The position numbers and the translations under genes are program-made. From NCBI RefSeq assembly GCF_025854275.1, contig NZ_CP107567.1, positions 558,001-622,000 on the forward strand: 64,000 bases of DNA, given 5' to 3'. Source of the DNA: Streptomyces peucetius. GTDB taxonomy: Bacteria > Actinomycetota > Actinomycetes > Streptomycetales > Streptomycetaceae. The notes under the pieces are model-generated. The model had not been told where the DNA came from. It ran no database searches and saw nothing but the letters and a program-made list of their open reading frames with translations. Shown here one piece after another: positions 26,369 through 35,582 of this stretch (positions within the stretch are counted from its first letter, which is position 1; every line of letters begins with the position of its first letter).

Positions 26369-27973
26369 ATGACCACCGACCCCCGCTCACCTGCCCCGTC
26401 CGACTACCAGGACGACCGACCGCGGCCGCCCGACAGGACCGTTGACGCGGGGTGCACCATCCCGACGTACGCGACCCACGCGGTTCCGCCCATGCCGCCG
26501 CTCCCCCCGCACCCGCCCGCCCCCGTCCACCCCGAATCCGCCGGGGCGTCGCCCTCCGCGAGTCTCGACCCCGTCCACCCCGCGCCCGAGGCGCCCTGCC
26601 CCGAGGCGGAACCTTTCCCGGCCCGTGAGACGTCGACGGGCACCGGCACGGACGTCGACGCGAGCGAGCCGAAGACGACGGGGCCCGACCCCGCGCAGCG
26701 GCCGACCCCCGTCCGTACCCCGGCGGAGAAGCCGCGGGCACCGCAGGACGGTCCCCGTGACGAAGAAGCTCCTTCCCGCCACCCGGCCGGGAGCCGGCCC
26801 TGGGCGCCCGGCCCGGCGGACCGGCCCGCGTCGGCAGGCGACGCCGACGACGACCCGGGCGCGGAGTCGGCGTCCGCACGCGACGCGTACGACGACCCGG
26901 GTGCGGAGTCCGAGGCCGACGAGGCGACGCCCGTACGCGACGCGATCGAGGACCCGCGGCCGCTGGGCACCGTGACGCCGGAGCCGGGGGTGTCGTCCTC
27001 GCCGTGGTCCGGCACGAAGGCGCTCCACGACAGCACGGACGCAGACCCGGTCCCCGTCGCCGGCGCTGCCCAGGACACGGCGGCGAACGAGAGCGAACAG
27101 CCGATACATACGCTGCTGTGGACGGCCGCCACCGAGCGCCCGGTCGAGGAGGTCGCCGCCCTGGTGAGCCGGCTGAAGCGGACCGGCGAGGTCGACAGCC
27201 CCGGTGACCTGGCCCTGCGTGCGGCGGCGGTCTCCCGCCCGCTCGAGGAGGTCAGGCAGCTGGTCGCGCTGCTCAACGAGTACCCGCACCCCCTCCACGA
27301 GGCCGACACCACCCTGCGGGCCGCCGCCGTCGGCAGGCCCATCGAGGACGTGGTGCAGCTCGTGAACATGATCGGCACCAGCGCCGGCGAACGGCGGTCC
27401 GCGTCGGACGACGCCGTGGCGGAGGAGCCCCGGCCCGCCGCCGACGCCGCCCGGGACGAGGTCCCGGCCGCCTCCGGGCCCGCCGCTGCCACCGAGCCGT
27501 CGCAGAAGTCCCCGTGGCCCATGGCGGCGCTCAACGGCGCCCTGGCAGCCGGCCCGGACAGCCACACCATCTCTCCCGCCCTGCGTTCGGGCCTGCGCTG
27601 GCCCGCGGCGCTCGTCCTCTTCGCCTGCGGTGTCATCCATCTGCCGACCGACGTCGCCGGTCTGCGTTCCGGCGGCTACTCCGAGACGCTGTCGGTGGCG
27701 GTCACGGTGCTCTGCCTGGTCGTCGCCGTCTGGCTGGCCGTGAGGGACACCGCGCCGGTCTGGGCGGCCGCCGCCGGGCTGGCGGTCGGCGCCATCACCC
27801 TGCACGCGCTGGCGGGCGTGGGCACGGTGAACCTGCTGCAGAGCAGCCTGGGCGACTTCTTCGGCTCGGCCAGAGCGGCCGCCGTGCTGTGCGCCGGGGG
27901 GACCGCGGTGCTCGCCGGCTCCGCCCTGCTGCGACGCCGGCAGCCTGCCGCCGGTGCGACGCGCAACACCTGA
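26369..27973 (+). CDS. Acidic Pro-rich membrane protein with RPxEEV repeats
   Basis: 534 residues, ATG 26369 with CGGAG upstream. Residues 1-240 are low-complexity Pro/Ala/Asp/Glu and probably disordered. At about 246-345 there are three tandem copies of a ~33-residue helical unit, visible as AATERPVEEVAALVSRL, AAVSRPLEEVRQLVALL and AAVGRPIEDVVQLVNMI. A second Glu/Ala linker leads to four membrane segments at about 405-530. This repeat is, as I recall, found in several Streptomyces proteins of unknown role. The layout suggests a cytoplasmic interaction module tethered to the membrane. Confidence 0.72.
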   Translation: MTTDPRSPAPSDYQDDRPRPPDRTVDAGCTIPTYATHAVPPMPPLPPHPPAPVHPESAGASPSASLDPVHPAPEAPCPEAEPFPARETSTGTGTDVDASEPKTTGPDPAQRPTPVRTPAEKPRAPQDGPRDEEAPSRHPAGSRPWAPGPADRPASAGDADDDPGAESASARDAYDDPGAESEADEATPVRDAIEDPRPLGTVTPEPGVSSSPWSGTKALHDSTDADPVPVAGAAQDTAANESEQPIHTLLWTAATERPVEEVAALVSRLKRTGEVDSPGDLALRAAAVSRPLEEVRQLVALLNEYPHPLHEADTTLRAAAVGRPIEDVVQLVNMIGTSAGERRSASDDAVAEEPRPAADAARDEVPAASGPAAATEPSQKSPWPMAALNGALAAGPDSHTISPALRSGLRWPAALVLFACGVIHLPTDVAGLRSGGYSETLSVAVTVLCLVVAVWLAVRDTAPVWAAAAGLAVGAITLHALAGVGTVNLLQSSLGDFFGSARAAAVLCAGGTAVLAGSALLRRRQPAAGATRNT

Positions 27974-28017
27974 CGCCACCCGGCACGCCGTGCCCGCTGC
28001 GCACGGCGCCTGCCCTC

Positions 28018-28060
28018 CGGGCCTTCCGCAACGGCCTCCGCCGCCCGTGCGGAAGGCCCG
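28018..28060. terminator. Bidirectional terminator
   Basis: Perfect 13-bp inverted repeat, arms 28018-28030 and 28048-28060, 17-base loop, exactly between the convergent stops of the membrane protein (27973) and the small acidic protein (28074). Confidence 0.7.
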
Positions 28061-28073
28061 CGGCACGCCGTCG

Positions 28074-28241
28074 TCAGCCGTTCGGGCCGGGCCGGCCGGG
28101 AGCGGCCTTCTCCTCCTGTACCGTCTCGACCTCCTCGTCCCGTTCCCCTTCCGCCTGCGACGGGGTCGTCCGGGCATAGTTGGGGCCGAGTTCTTCCTCC
28201 GGTCGCTCGCCCTCGGCCTGTGAGGGCGTCTGCTCGCTCAT
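28074..28241 (-). CDS. Small acidic protein with duplicated motif
   Basis: 55 residues from ATG 28241. The motif TPSQAEGER occurs twice (residues 5-13 and 26-34), each followed by an acidic stretch, and the tail is Pro/Gly-rich. No domain or cysteine is seen. Codon use is normal and the gene is flanked by a terminator, so it looks real; function unknown. Confidence 0.6.
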   Translation of the reverse strand: MSEQTPSQAEGERPEEELGPNYARTTPSQAEGERDEEVETVQEEKAAPGRPGPNG

Positions 28242-28443
28242 GGGACCACTCCTCACCGTCGGAGCCGCCCCGGACCACACCGGCGATCCGGGCGGCACAG
28301 AGCGGCGGGTTCCCTCCCGCGGGGGCGCCAATCATCAGCGGCGGGCCGGGCCGGGGCCGCGAAGGTGCGTCCGGTGTGCGGGGCGCCGATGATGGCACCG
28401 GTCCGACATATGCGCAGCACCGGAGAAAGGGCGGTGGCAGACC

Positions 28444-29205
28444 GTGGATCCCCACGCCGACTTCCCCGACCCGGCGGCCGGACACGCCGCCGCGCGAACC
28501 GCCGAGGAGGCGGCTCGCGCCACGCTGGCCGCCGAGGGCGTACATCTGATGCGCCCGGCCGACGTCATGGCCTGCACCGGGGCCGACGACGCCGCCTGGG
28601 TCCGGTTCGCGGCCCACTGGGAGGAGTTGTCGCAGGACGAGTACGCGGCACGGCGCGGCACCGACAGACTGCGGCGCTACGGTCATTTCTCCCTGGAACC
28701 CGCGACCGGCGAGCTGAGGCTCCTGCCGCACACCGTGTTCGTCCAGCCCGACCACACGAACCCGCTGTACGAGACGGTGGACCGGCACTTCGAGCCGCTG
28801 ACCGGTGCCTTCGTCGCCGATCCGGTCCTGCGTTCCGTGCTGCGCCTGCTGGGCCGGACGGCCGGCGCGCTGGACGCCGCCGAGCGGTGGAGCATCAAGG
28901 TGCATCCCTTCCGGGTCCTCGCCACGGCGGACGGCGGCGGGGAGCCCACTCCGGAGGGCCGGCACCGGGACGGCGTCACCCTGGTGTCCTCGCTGCTGAT
29001 CGGCCGCGACAATGCCACCGGCGGTGAGAGCACCGTGTACGACCCCGAGGGCGAAGAGGTGCTGTCGGTGACGCTCGACGAACCGGCGAGCCTGCTGCTG
29101 TCCGACGACCGGGGCACCCTGCACGGCGTGTCCCCCATCAGGCCGGTCGACGCCGGTGCCCCGGCCCGCCGCGACGTGCTGGTCACCACCCTCACGCCGG
29201 CCTGA
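28444..29205 (+). CDS. 2-oxoglutarate/Fe(II) dioxygenase family protein
   Basis: 253 residues from GTG 28444 (purine-rich GAGAAAGGG upstream). The iron/2-oxoglutarate site is readable: HRDGVTLV gives the His-x-Asp pair near 178-180, and the distal His with the 2OG-binding arginine is in LHGVSPIRPV near 228-235. It belongs to the 2OG-Fe dioxygenase group that contains amino-acid hydroxylases such as isoleucine 4-hydroxylase. The substrate here is probably a free amino acid, but that is inference. Its 3' end overlaps the carboxylate-amine ligase gene on the other strand by 14 bases. Confidence 0.8.
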   Translation: MDPHADFPDPAAGHAAARTAEEAARATLAAEGVHLMRPADVMACTGADDAAWVRFAAHWEELSQDEYAARRGTDRLRRYGHFSLEPATGELRLLPHTVFVQPDHTNPLYETVDRHFEPLTGAFVADPVLRSVLRLLGRTAGALDAAERWSIKVHPFRVLATADGGGEPTPEGRHRDGVTLVSSLLIGRDNATGGESTVYDPEGEEVLSVTLDEPASLLLSDDRGTLHGVSPIRPVDAGAPARRDVLVTTLTPA

Positions 29206-30304
29206 CGCCGCCCGTACCGGCCGTCACGGCGAGGAGGTCGTCGACGACGTCGCTCAGGCGTGAGCGGCGCGCCCAGGACGCCCGCTGCCGCTGTGCCCCG
29301 CAGCCGTGCAGGTCCAGCCGCCGGAGGAAGGCGGCGACCGACCGCACGTCGCCGAACTCCTCGAGCTGCGGCCGTACGTGGTCGGCCAGCCGCCGCGCCT
29401 GGGCGGTGAACGGCACGACCCGTTCGGTGAGGGCGTCCGGGCCGCTGCCCGGCCAGCCGTCGCGCGCCGCGCGCCAGTAGGCGGCGCGCAGCAGTTCACC
29501 GCAGACGGGCGGGCCGGCGTCACCGTCCCGTACCCGCTCGACGGAGCGCACGACCAGGGCTCTGACGAGGGCGGTGAGCGCGGCGGTGTCCGCGGGGTCC
29601 GCGGGGACGTCCATGACCCGGACCTCCAGTGTGGGCACCCGCGGGTTGGGCCGTACGTCCCAGAACGGGAGGCTCGCGTCGAGCATTGCCTCCGATTCCT
29701 GCAGGGCCGTCGTCAGCCGCTCGTACTGGGCGAGGGAGTCCACGTACGGAGGGGCGCTCAGCGCGGGGAAGCGGCCTCGGATGACGGTCCGCCAGCTCGC
29801 GTAGCCGGTGTCGCGGCCTTCGAAGAACGGCGAGTTGGCGCTCATGGCCACCAGCAGCGGCAGCCAGGGGCGCAGGTGGTTCGCGGCGAGTACGGCCACC
29901 TCCCGTTCGGGCACATGCACATGGACATGGGCGGAGCAGATGGTGAAGTCGTCGAGCATGCTCCCGAACTGCCGCACACCCGCGCGGTAGCGGGGATGGT
30001 CGCCGAGGACACGGGCTCCCTCCCCGGCCAGGACGGGCGTGCCCGTGGCGCACGGGCCGAGCCCGTCGGCGCCGCAGGCCGCACGGGCGGCCGCCCGCAC
30101 GGCGGTCAGCTGCCGCAGCAGGTCGGCGGTGTCGTCGCACGGCGGGGTCCGCACCTCGAGCTGGCCCTCGTGGAACTCGCCGGAGACCAGGTCCCCGACG
30201 GTTTCACGGGCGCGTGCCACGACCCGGCTGCCGGCCGGCTCCACGGTCCGGCTGTCGGTCCGGACGAGGAAGAACTCCTCCTCCACTCCGATGGTGGTGG
30301 TCAT
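29192..30304 (-). CDS. YbdK-type carboxylate-amine ligase (glutamate-cysteine ligase-like)
   Basis: 370 residues, normal for the YbdK group. It begins MTTTIGVEEEFFLV, where GVEEEF holds metal/ATP-binding glutamates. Further signatures are EFHEGQLEVRTPP near 43, ICSAHVHVHVPE near 125, FEGRDTGYASWRT near 160 and PTLEVRVMD near 225. It should form an amide bond between a carboxylate and an amine using ATP; members of this group have weak or no gamma-glutamylcysteine synthetase activity, and actinobacteria use mycothiol. It lies 79 bases downstream of the ThDP enzyme gene on the same strand. Confidence 0.85.
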   Translation of the reverse strand: MTTTIGVEEEFFLVRTDSRTVEPAGSRVVARARETVGDLVSGEFHEGQLEVRTPPCDDTADLLRQLTAVRAAARAACGADGLGPCATGTPVLAGEGARVLGDHPRYRAGVRQFGSMLDDFTICSAHVHVHVPEREVAVLAANHLRPWLPLLVAMSANSPFFEGRDTGYASWRTVIRGRFPALSAPPYVDSLAQYERLTTALQESEAMLDASLPFWDVRPNPRVPTLEVRVMDVPADPADTAALTALVRALVVRSVERVRDGDAGPPVCGELLRAAYWRAARDGWPGSGPDALTERVVPFTAQARRLADHVRPQLEEFGDVRSVAAFLRRLDLHGCGAQRQRASWARRSRLSDVVDDLLAVTAGTGGVRPA

Positions 30305-30383
30305 GCCGCCGCGATGCCCCGGGCTGCGAGGCGGTGCGGACGGGCCGGTCCGCCGCGGGACTCCGGCGTGTGACGGGCCGGCG

Positions 30384-32225
30384 TCACCTTTCGTCGTCCG
30401 CGCTGTCGTTCGTCGCGCCGGGACGGTCGGCACGGTGCCGGGTGCCGGGAAGGAACTCCTGCACCTTCGCCTTGAAACCCTGCTTGAGCACCGAGCGGCG
30501 GTCGCTGTCGCCGTGCAGGATCGCAGCCGCGGCGGACTCGATCTGATCGAGCGAGGCGTGCGGCGGAATCGGCGGGACGGCCGGGTCGGTTCGGAAGTCG
30601 ATGACGAACGGCCGGTCGGCGGCGAGCGCCTGCTTCCAGGCGGACTCGACGTGCTTGGGCTTCTCGACCCGTACGCCCTGCAGGCCGATCCGTTCGGCGA
30701 TGTCGGCGTACGGCAGGTCGGGGATGTGCTGCGACTCCTCGAACTGCGGAGCACCGGACATGGCCCGCATCTCCCAGGTGACCTGGTTGAGGTCGCCGTT
30801 GTTGAGCACCGCCACGATCAGCCGCGGGTCGGCCCACTCGCGCCAGTACTTCGCCGCGGTGACCATCTCCATCATGCCGTTCATCTGCATGGCGCCGTCG
30901 CCGACGAGCGCGATCGCGGGACGGTCGGGGTGCGCGAACTTGGCGCCGATGGCGTACGGCACGCCGGGGCCCATCGTGGCGAGCGTCCCCGACAGGGAGC
31001 CGCGCATCCGGCCGCGCAGGCGCAGGTGCCGGGCGTACCAGTTCGCGGCGGAACCGGAGTCCGCGGTGACGACGGCGTCGTCGGGAAGCATCCCGTCGAG
31101 GGCGTGGACCACGTACTCGGGGTTGACCGGATCGGCGTCGACGGCGGCCCGGCGCTGCATCACCTCCCACCATCGGTCGACGCTCTGCTCGATCTCGTCC
31201 CGCCAGGTGCGGCTCTCCTTGCGGTGCAGACGCGGAAGGAGCCTTCGCAGGGTTTCGCGGGCGTCGCCGACGAGGTTGACCTCGAACGGGTACCGCAGGC
31301 CGATCATGTGCGGATCGATGTCGATCTGAACGGCCCTGGCCTGGTCGAACTCGGGCATGAACTGGGTGTACGGGAAGCTGGAGCCGATCATCAGCAGGGT
31401 GTCGCAGCCCTGCATCAGCTCGTACGAGGGGCGGGTGCCGAGGAGCCCGATGGAGCCGGTCACATAGGGCAGGTCGTCGGGGAGGACGTCCTTGCCGAGC
31501 AGTGCCTTGGCGACACCGGCCCCGAGGACGTCGGCGAGGCGTTCGACCTCGGCGCGGGCGCCGCGGGCGCCCTGGCCGACGAGGACGGCGACCTTCTCAC
31601 CCGCGTTGAGGATCTCGGCGGCGCGCTCGAGGTCCTCGTCGGCGGGGACCGGTGCGTAGCGTCCGAGGCCCATGCTGGAGGGGACCATCTTGAAGGCGTG
31701 CCGGGGCGGGCTGTAGTCAAGTTCCTGCACGTCGGCGGGGACGATGACGGCCGTCACGGTGCGCCGCGCGTAGGCGGTGCGCATGGCCCGGTCGATGAGG
31801 TTGGGCAGCTGCTCGGGGACCATCGCCGTCTCGCAGAAGTCGGAGGCGACGTCCTTGTAGAGGTTCTGCAGGTCGATTTCCTGCTGGTAGGAGCCGCCCA
31901 TGGCGCTGCGGTTGGTCTGCCCGACGATCGCGACCACCGGAACATGGTCGAGCTTCGCGTCGTAGAGCCCGTTGAGCAGGTGGACGGCGCCTGGGCCGGA
32001 GGTGGCGGCGCAGACGCCGACCTTGCCCGAGAACTTCGCGTACCCGACGGCCTGGAAGGCCGACATCTCCTCGTGGCGGGACTGGACGAACTTCGGTTTG
32101 TTGTCCGCCCGTCCCCAGGCAGCGAGCAGACCGTTGATGCCGTCTCCCGCGTAGGAGAAGACATGGGTCACGTCCCAGTCCCGCAGCCGCTGGAGGATGT
32201 AGTCGGACACTTTCGTACTGGCCAT
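30384..32225 (-). CDS. Thiamine-diphosphate-dependent enzyme (pyruvate oxidase/dehydrogenase type)
   Basis: 613 residues; ATG 32225 has GAGGAG ten bases upstream. It has the N-terminal pyrimidine-binding domain with catalytic Glu in SRHEEMSAF near 58 and a central Rossmann-like domain. The C-terminal ThDP motif runs from GDGAMQMNG to VLNNGDLNQ. Overall it resembles pyruvate oxidase / pyruvate:quinone dehydrogenase (PoxB-like) more than acetolactate synthase. The basic C-terminal tail could associate with the membrane, but I do not see a clear PoxB-type helix. Substrate unproven. Confidence 0.82.
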   Translation of the reverse strand: MASTKVSDYILQRLRDWDVTHVFSYAGDGINGLLAAWGRADNKPKFVQSRHEEMSAFQAVGYAKFSGKVGVCAATSGPGAVHLLNGLYDAKLDHVPVVAIVGQTNRSAMGGSYQQEIDLQNLYKDVASDFCETAMVPEQLPNLIDRAMRTAYARRTVTAVIVPADVQELDYSPPRHAFKMVPSSMGLGRYAPVPADEDLERAAEILNAGEKVAVLVGQGARGARAEVERLADVLGAGVAKALLGKDVLPDDLPYVTGSIGLLGTRPSYELMQGCDTLLMIGSSFPYTQFMPEFDQARAVQIDIDPHMIGLRYPFEVNLVGDARETLRRLLPRLHRKESRTWRDEIEQSVDRWWEVMQRRAAVDADPVNPEYVVHALDGMLPDDAVVTADSGSAANWYARHLRLRGRMRGSLSGTLATMGPGVPYAIGAKFAHPDRPAIALVGDGAMQMNGMMEMVTAAKYWREWADPRLIVAVLNNGDLNQVTWEMRAMSGAPQFEESQHIPDLPYADIAERIGLQGVRVEKPKHVESAWKQALAADRPFVIDFRTDPAVPPIPPHASLDQIESAAAAILHGDSDRRSVLKQGFKAKVQEFLPGTRHRADRPGATNDSADDER

Positions 32226-32546
32226 CGGTGTTCCGCTCCTCACGGTGCCGTGTGCGCCGTTGTCCCGGCTTGTCCTGGGTAACCGTGCGGGTGCCGGCAG
32301 AAACCTGGCCGCGTCACCCGGTCGGCCCGGCGCGCGGCGTACCGGCGGATCGAAAGGGCACGGCCGCGCACGAAGGGGTCGTTCCCCTCACCCGAGCGGC
32401 GGAGGCGGGATCGGCCGGGGGGCCGATGCTCCGTGGGGGCAGCGGCGGGCACACTGCGTGGTGGATCGTGGCGATCCAGGCCGGGCGGGGCGTGGACCCG
32501 GTACCCCCTGGCCCCGGCGCGTCACCGAACAGGTGGAGGTCGACGA
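32226..32546. other. Divergent intergenic region without a recognised feature
   Basis: 321 bases between the ThDP-enzyme start and the DUF2867 start. It must hold the promoters of both, but I see no convincing -10/-35 pair, palindrome or small gene; third-position bias is absent in all frames. Confidence 0.4.
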
Positions 32547-33131
32547 ATGAAGCTCCCGAAGACGGCACACACGTCCCGGCCGTGGCGGATCCACGAGATC
32601 GCACCCGACTTCCGTCTGTACGACGTGTGGGCGCTGCCGACGCCGGGAGGGCCCGACGACTTCCCGCGGCTGGTGCGGCAGACGGCCGGGGGCGACACGG
32701 CGGACAACCCGTCCCGGGTGGCCCGTACCCTCTTCGCCGTCCGCTGGCGGCTCGGAAAGCTGCTCGGCTGGGACGGCCCCGGCTCGGGTGTCGGCTCCCG
32801 GGTGCCGACGCTGCGCGACCGGCTGCCGGCTGATCTGCGTGACGGTCCGTCCGGTCCGGCGTTCGAGCGGCTGCCCTTCACGCCGGTCTATCTGACGGGC
32901 GACGAATGGGCGGCCGAGATGGCCAACCGGACCGTGCACGGTGTGATGCACCTGAGCTGGGTGCCGGACGGCACCGGGGGCCACCGGGGTCAGATGGCCG
33001 TTCTGGTGAAGCCGAACGGCCTGTGGGGGCGGGCCTACATGGCCGCCATCGCCCCGTTCCGGCATCTGCTCGTGTATCCGCCGCTGATGCGGGGCATCGA
33101 ACAGAGCTGGCGGGCGAAGCAGGCGGCCTGA
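32547..33131 (+). CDS. DUF2867 domain protein
   Basis: 194 residues; ATG 32547 with GGAGG eight bases upstream. It begins HEIAPDFRLYDVWALPTPGGPDDF, the typical DUF2867 start, and contains ANRTVHGVMHLSWV and the C-terminal YPPLMRGIEQSWRA. The fold is related to START-like lipid-binding proteins; function unknown. Confidence 0.8.
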   Translation: MKLPKTAHTSRPWRIHEIAPDFRLYDVWALPTPGGPDDFPRLVRQTAGGDTADNPSRVARTLFAVRWRLGKLLGWDGPGSGVGSRVPTLRDRLPADLRDGPSGPAFERLPFTPVYLTGDEWAAEMANRTVHGVMHLSWVPDGTGGHRGQMAVLVKPNGLWGRAYMAAIAPFRHLLVYPPLMRGIEQSWRAKQAA

Positions 33132-33147
33132 GAACAGGCCCGGCGCG

Positions 33148-34122
33148 TCACCCGCCGCCGTCGGACAGCCGGTCCACCGCCGCCACCGCCTTCTCCGCTC
33201 GGCGCCGCGCCTCCCGGGCCGTCCGCTCCGTCTCCCGAGCGAGGTCGCGGGCCTCGCGCAGCCCGCTCTCGGACCGCCGGTGACGCGCCTTCGCGTCGGC
33301 AAGCTCCCGGGACAGCGCGTCCACCCGTTCCCGTCCTTCCTCGAACGCGGCCTGCGCACGCTTGAGCTCTGCCGTGGCCTCTTCGCGTGCCTGCTCGCTC
33401 TCCCGGGCCTGCCGCTCGGCCGCCTCGGCGTCCTGCCGGGCGTGGTCGAGCTTCTCGCGGCGGCGCCGCTCGGCCCTCTCCGCGCGGCGCTGCTCCGCCG
33501 ACGGTGCCGGCGGGGGCGCCTCGGCCTCCGTGGCTTCCTCCGCCTCCTCGGCCTTCTTGGCCGGCTTCGCCTCCTTTGCGCCCTTGGACTCCTTGGCCGG
33601 CTTTGCCCGCTCGGCCGGCTTGGGCGTGGCCGTGGCGCTCGCCTCCAGGCCGGTGAAGCCGACGGGGGCGCTCAGCGGCTTGTCGAGGTGGCCGGCGGCC
33701 CACTGGCGAGCGGCGTCCGGGTCGGCCAGCACCGCGTGCAGGGTGGCCTCGATCTCGTGCAGGGCGGACTCCCCGACGGGCTGCCCCGCCTCCGCCGCCA
33801 GCCGGCGGGCCTCCCGCGCCAGCGCGCCGACCAGAAGGTGCTGCTGCCTGCCGAACTCGCGCAGCTGCTCACCGTCGAGGTTCCGGTGGGCATCGCGCAG
33901 ACCTTCGCCGAGGCGGATCAACGCCTGGATCCGCTCCGGCTCCCGGCGCACCAGGAGATTGCCGGCCCACGCGGACACGGTCGGCTTGCGCAGGGCCCGG
34001 ATCCGCTCGGCCAGTTCCCGATCACCGGCCCGGCGGGCCCGTGCCGCGCGTTCGTTGCGGGCCGCGGTGAACTCCTGGGGGCGCAGCGCGTACAGCTCGT
34101 CGAGGGTGCTTTCCAGATCCAC
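33148..34122 (-). CDS. Coiled-coil, Ala/Glu/Arg-rich hypothetical protein
   Basis: 324 residues. GTG 34122 is favoured because AAGGAG precedes it closely and the protein then starts VDLESTLDELYALRPQEFTAARNERA, a sensible N-terminus. Residues 1-160 form a helical domain (ALRKPTVSAWAGNLLVRREP near 55-75). A Lys/Ala/Glu linker follows, then a long predicted coiled coil at about 215-318 (Arg/Glu/Ala heptads). It is a common Streptomyces hypothetical; a structural or DNA-associated role is possible but not shown. Confidence 0.7.
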   Translation of the reverse strand: MDLESTLDELYALRPQEFTAARNERAARARRAGDRELAERIRALRKPTVSAWAGNLLVRREPERIQALIRLGEGLRDAHRNLDGEQLREFGRQQHLLVGALAREARRLAAEAGQPVGESALHEIEATLHAVLADPDAARQWAAGHLDKPLSAPVGFTGLEASATATPKPAERAKPAKESKGAKEAKPAKKAEEAEEATEAEAPPPAPSAEQRRAERAERRRREKLDHARQDAEAAERQARESEQAREEATAELKRAQAAFEEGRERVDALSRELADAKARHRRSESGLREARDLARETERTAREARRRAEKAVAAVDRLSDGGG

Positions 34123-34212
34123 CGGGCTCCTTAGGTCCCTCCCCCACCGGAACACCGTGCCGCCTACCAGGGTCGCATCGCGCCCCGGCCGTGTCAGTCG
34201 GTGCCGTGCCCA

Positions 34213-34254
34213 CTCCATCGGTCCCCCGCCCCCTCGTGCGGGGGACCGATGGAG
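34213..34254 (-). terminator. Strong terminator after celB
   Basis: Perfect 17-bp inverted repeat: arms 34213-34229 and 34238-34254 with an eight-base loop. It lies 120 bases beyond the celB stop on the minus strand. Between them are two direct copies of GCGGCCGGGTACGGGCC (about 34327 and 34353). Confidence 0.7.
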
Positions 34255-34373
34255 CCGGAGCCACCAGGCCGCGCCTTCAAGGACGCCGGGTGGGGTCTTG
34301 CCGCCGTACGGAGCCCGGCCGGCGCGGCGGCCGGGTACGGGCCGTCGGCGGCGGCCGGGTACGGGCCCGCTCG

Positions 34374-35516
34374 TCAGACGACTGAGCAGGACGTCCCGTT
34401 GAGCGTGAACCGCTCCGGCTCCGCGAAGGCGCCGCTGTACGTCCCCTGGAAGCCGAAGGACTGGATGCCGCCGGCCTGGATGTGACCGTTGAAGCCCACG
34501 TCGCGCGCGGTCACGGTGCCGCCGGCCGAGGTGACCGAGGCGTTCCACGCGTTGGTGACGCTCTGGCCGGCGGGCAGGGTGAAGCCCAGGTTCCAGCCGT
34601 CGACCGGCGCGGTGCCGGCATTCCTGATGGTCACCTCCGCCGTGAATCCGCCGGGCCACGCGTTCGCGGCGTAGCCGATCTCGCAGCTGCTCGCCGGTTC
34701 GCCGGGAGGCTCCTCCTCACCGCCGCCGTCGCCCGCGGTGACAGTCGACGAGAAGGAGTGGACCGACAGGCCCGCGCCGCCCTGCCAGGGCTCGAACCCG
34801 GCCTGGATGCTCGTCAGGTACCAGTTGTCGGCCGCCATGCCCCGGCTGACTGTCTGGTCGACGAAGTCCATGACGTCGAAGGACCAGCTGGTGACGGCCG
34901 CGGGAGCCACGAAGGAGATCACGTCGTTGCCGCCGTTGTTCCCCGTCCACACCTCCCAGTTCCGGTCGCCGACGGTCGCGGAGCCGGTCCGTGACCCGAT
35001 GGGCTGGATGGGGCCGACGCGGTTGAACCAGATCATGATCTCGGTGCGGTTGACACCGTCGGTCTTCGGCTCGGGGTCGAGCCAGATGTCGAACGAGGCG
35101 TTGTAGACCGCGTTGTCGACGTAGCCGTAGGAGATGCTGGTGGGTGCCGAGCCGATGGTGGAGACCTGCTTGGGCAGCCGGGTACCGGGCGAGCAGTTCG
35201 TGTAGTGGCAGCCGTTGAAGACCGAGGGGTAGGACTTCGGTGCTCCGTTCGTGGGCACCGAGCCGTCGGCCCGGGTGACGGTGAAGCCGGTGCCGGTCAC
35301 TTCGAGGCACTGGGTGGCGCTGGTGCCCCAGCGGTTGTTCTGGACGACGTACCGGTCCTGGATGGTCGTGGTGCCGTACTGCTCGCAGATCTGCGCGGCG
35401 GCGCGCGTGGCGGCCTGTGTGGAGGCCTGTGTGGAGGGTGCTGCCGACAGCGACGCGGCCGGCGCTCCGACCATGAGGAGCAGAGCCGTCGTCAAGGCGC
35501 GTAAACGATGTCGCAT
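34374..35516 (-). CDS. celB: Secreted GH12 endo-1,4-beta-glucanase with CBM2
   Basis: 380 residues, matching the size and layout of Streptomyces lividans CelB. The signal peptide is about residues 1-35. The GH12 catalytic domain covers about 43-260, with nucleophile Glu159 in NRTEIMIWF and acid/base Glu242 in AGFEPWQGG; the 83-residue spacing equals that known for CelB (Glu120/Glu203 of the mature enzyme, from memory). A short Gly/Glu/Pro linker leads to a family 2 cellulose-binding module (277-380) with its Cys pair near each end and exposed tryptophans. It cuts internal bonds of amorphous cellulose outside the cell. A perfect CebR operator lies just upstream. Confidence 0.93.
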   Translation of the reverse strand: MRHRLRALTTALLLMVGAPAASLSAAPSTQASTQAATRAAAQICEQYGTTTIQDRYVVQNNRWGTSATQCLEVTGTGFTVTRADGSVPTNGAPKSYPSVFNGCHYTNCSPGTRLPKQVSTIGSAPTSISYGYVDNAVYNASFDIWLDPEPKTDGVNRTEIMIWFNRVGPIQPIGSRTGSATVGDRNWEVWTGNNGGNDVISFVAPAAVTSWSFDVMDFVDQTVSRGMAADNWYLTSIQAGFEPWQGGAGLSVHSFSSTVTAGDGGGEEEPPGEPASSCEIGYAANAWPGGFTAEVTIRNAGTAPVDGWNLGFTLPAGQSVTNAWNASVTSAGGTVTARDVGFNGHIQAGGIQSFGFQGTYSGAFAEPERFTLNGTSCSVV

Positions 35517-35546
35517 GGTGTCCCTTCAGCAGGGGGGAAAGTGCCG

Positions 35547-35560
35547 TGGGAGCGCTCCCA
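35547..35560. promoter_or_regulatory. CebR box (cellobiose-responsive operator) of celB
   Basis: TGGGAGCGCTCCCA, the exact 14-bp palindrome bound by the LacI-family cello-oligosaccharide repressor CebR in Streptomyces, 31-44 bases ahead of the celB start. Confidence 0.85.
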
Positions 35561-35582
35561 TTCGCTGCTGGACTGTAGGAGT

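Noticed and set aside
34327..34369. Direct repeat GCGGCCGGGTACGGGCC (two copies) as an attachment site
   Set aside because: Short, very GC-rich and between terminator and stop of celB, with no integrase or tRNA nearby; probably chance or local duplication.
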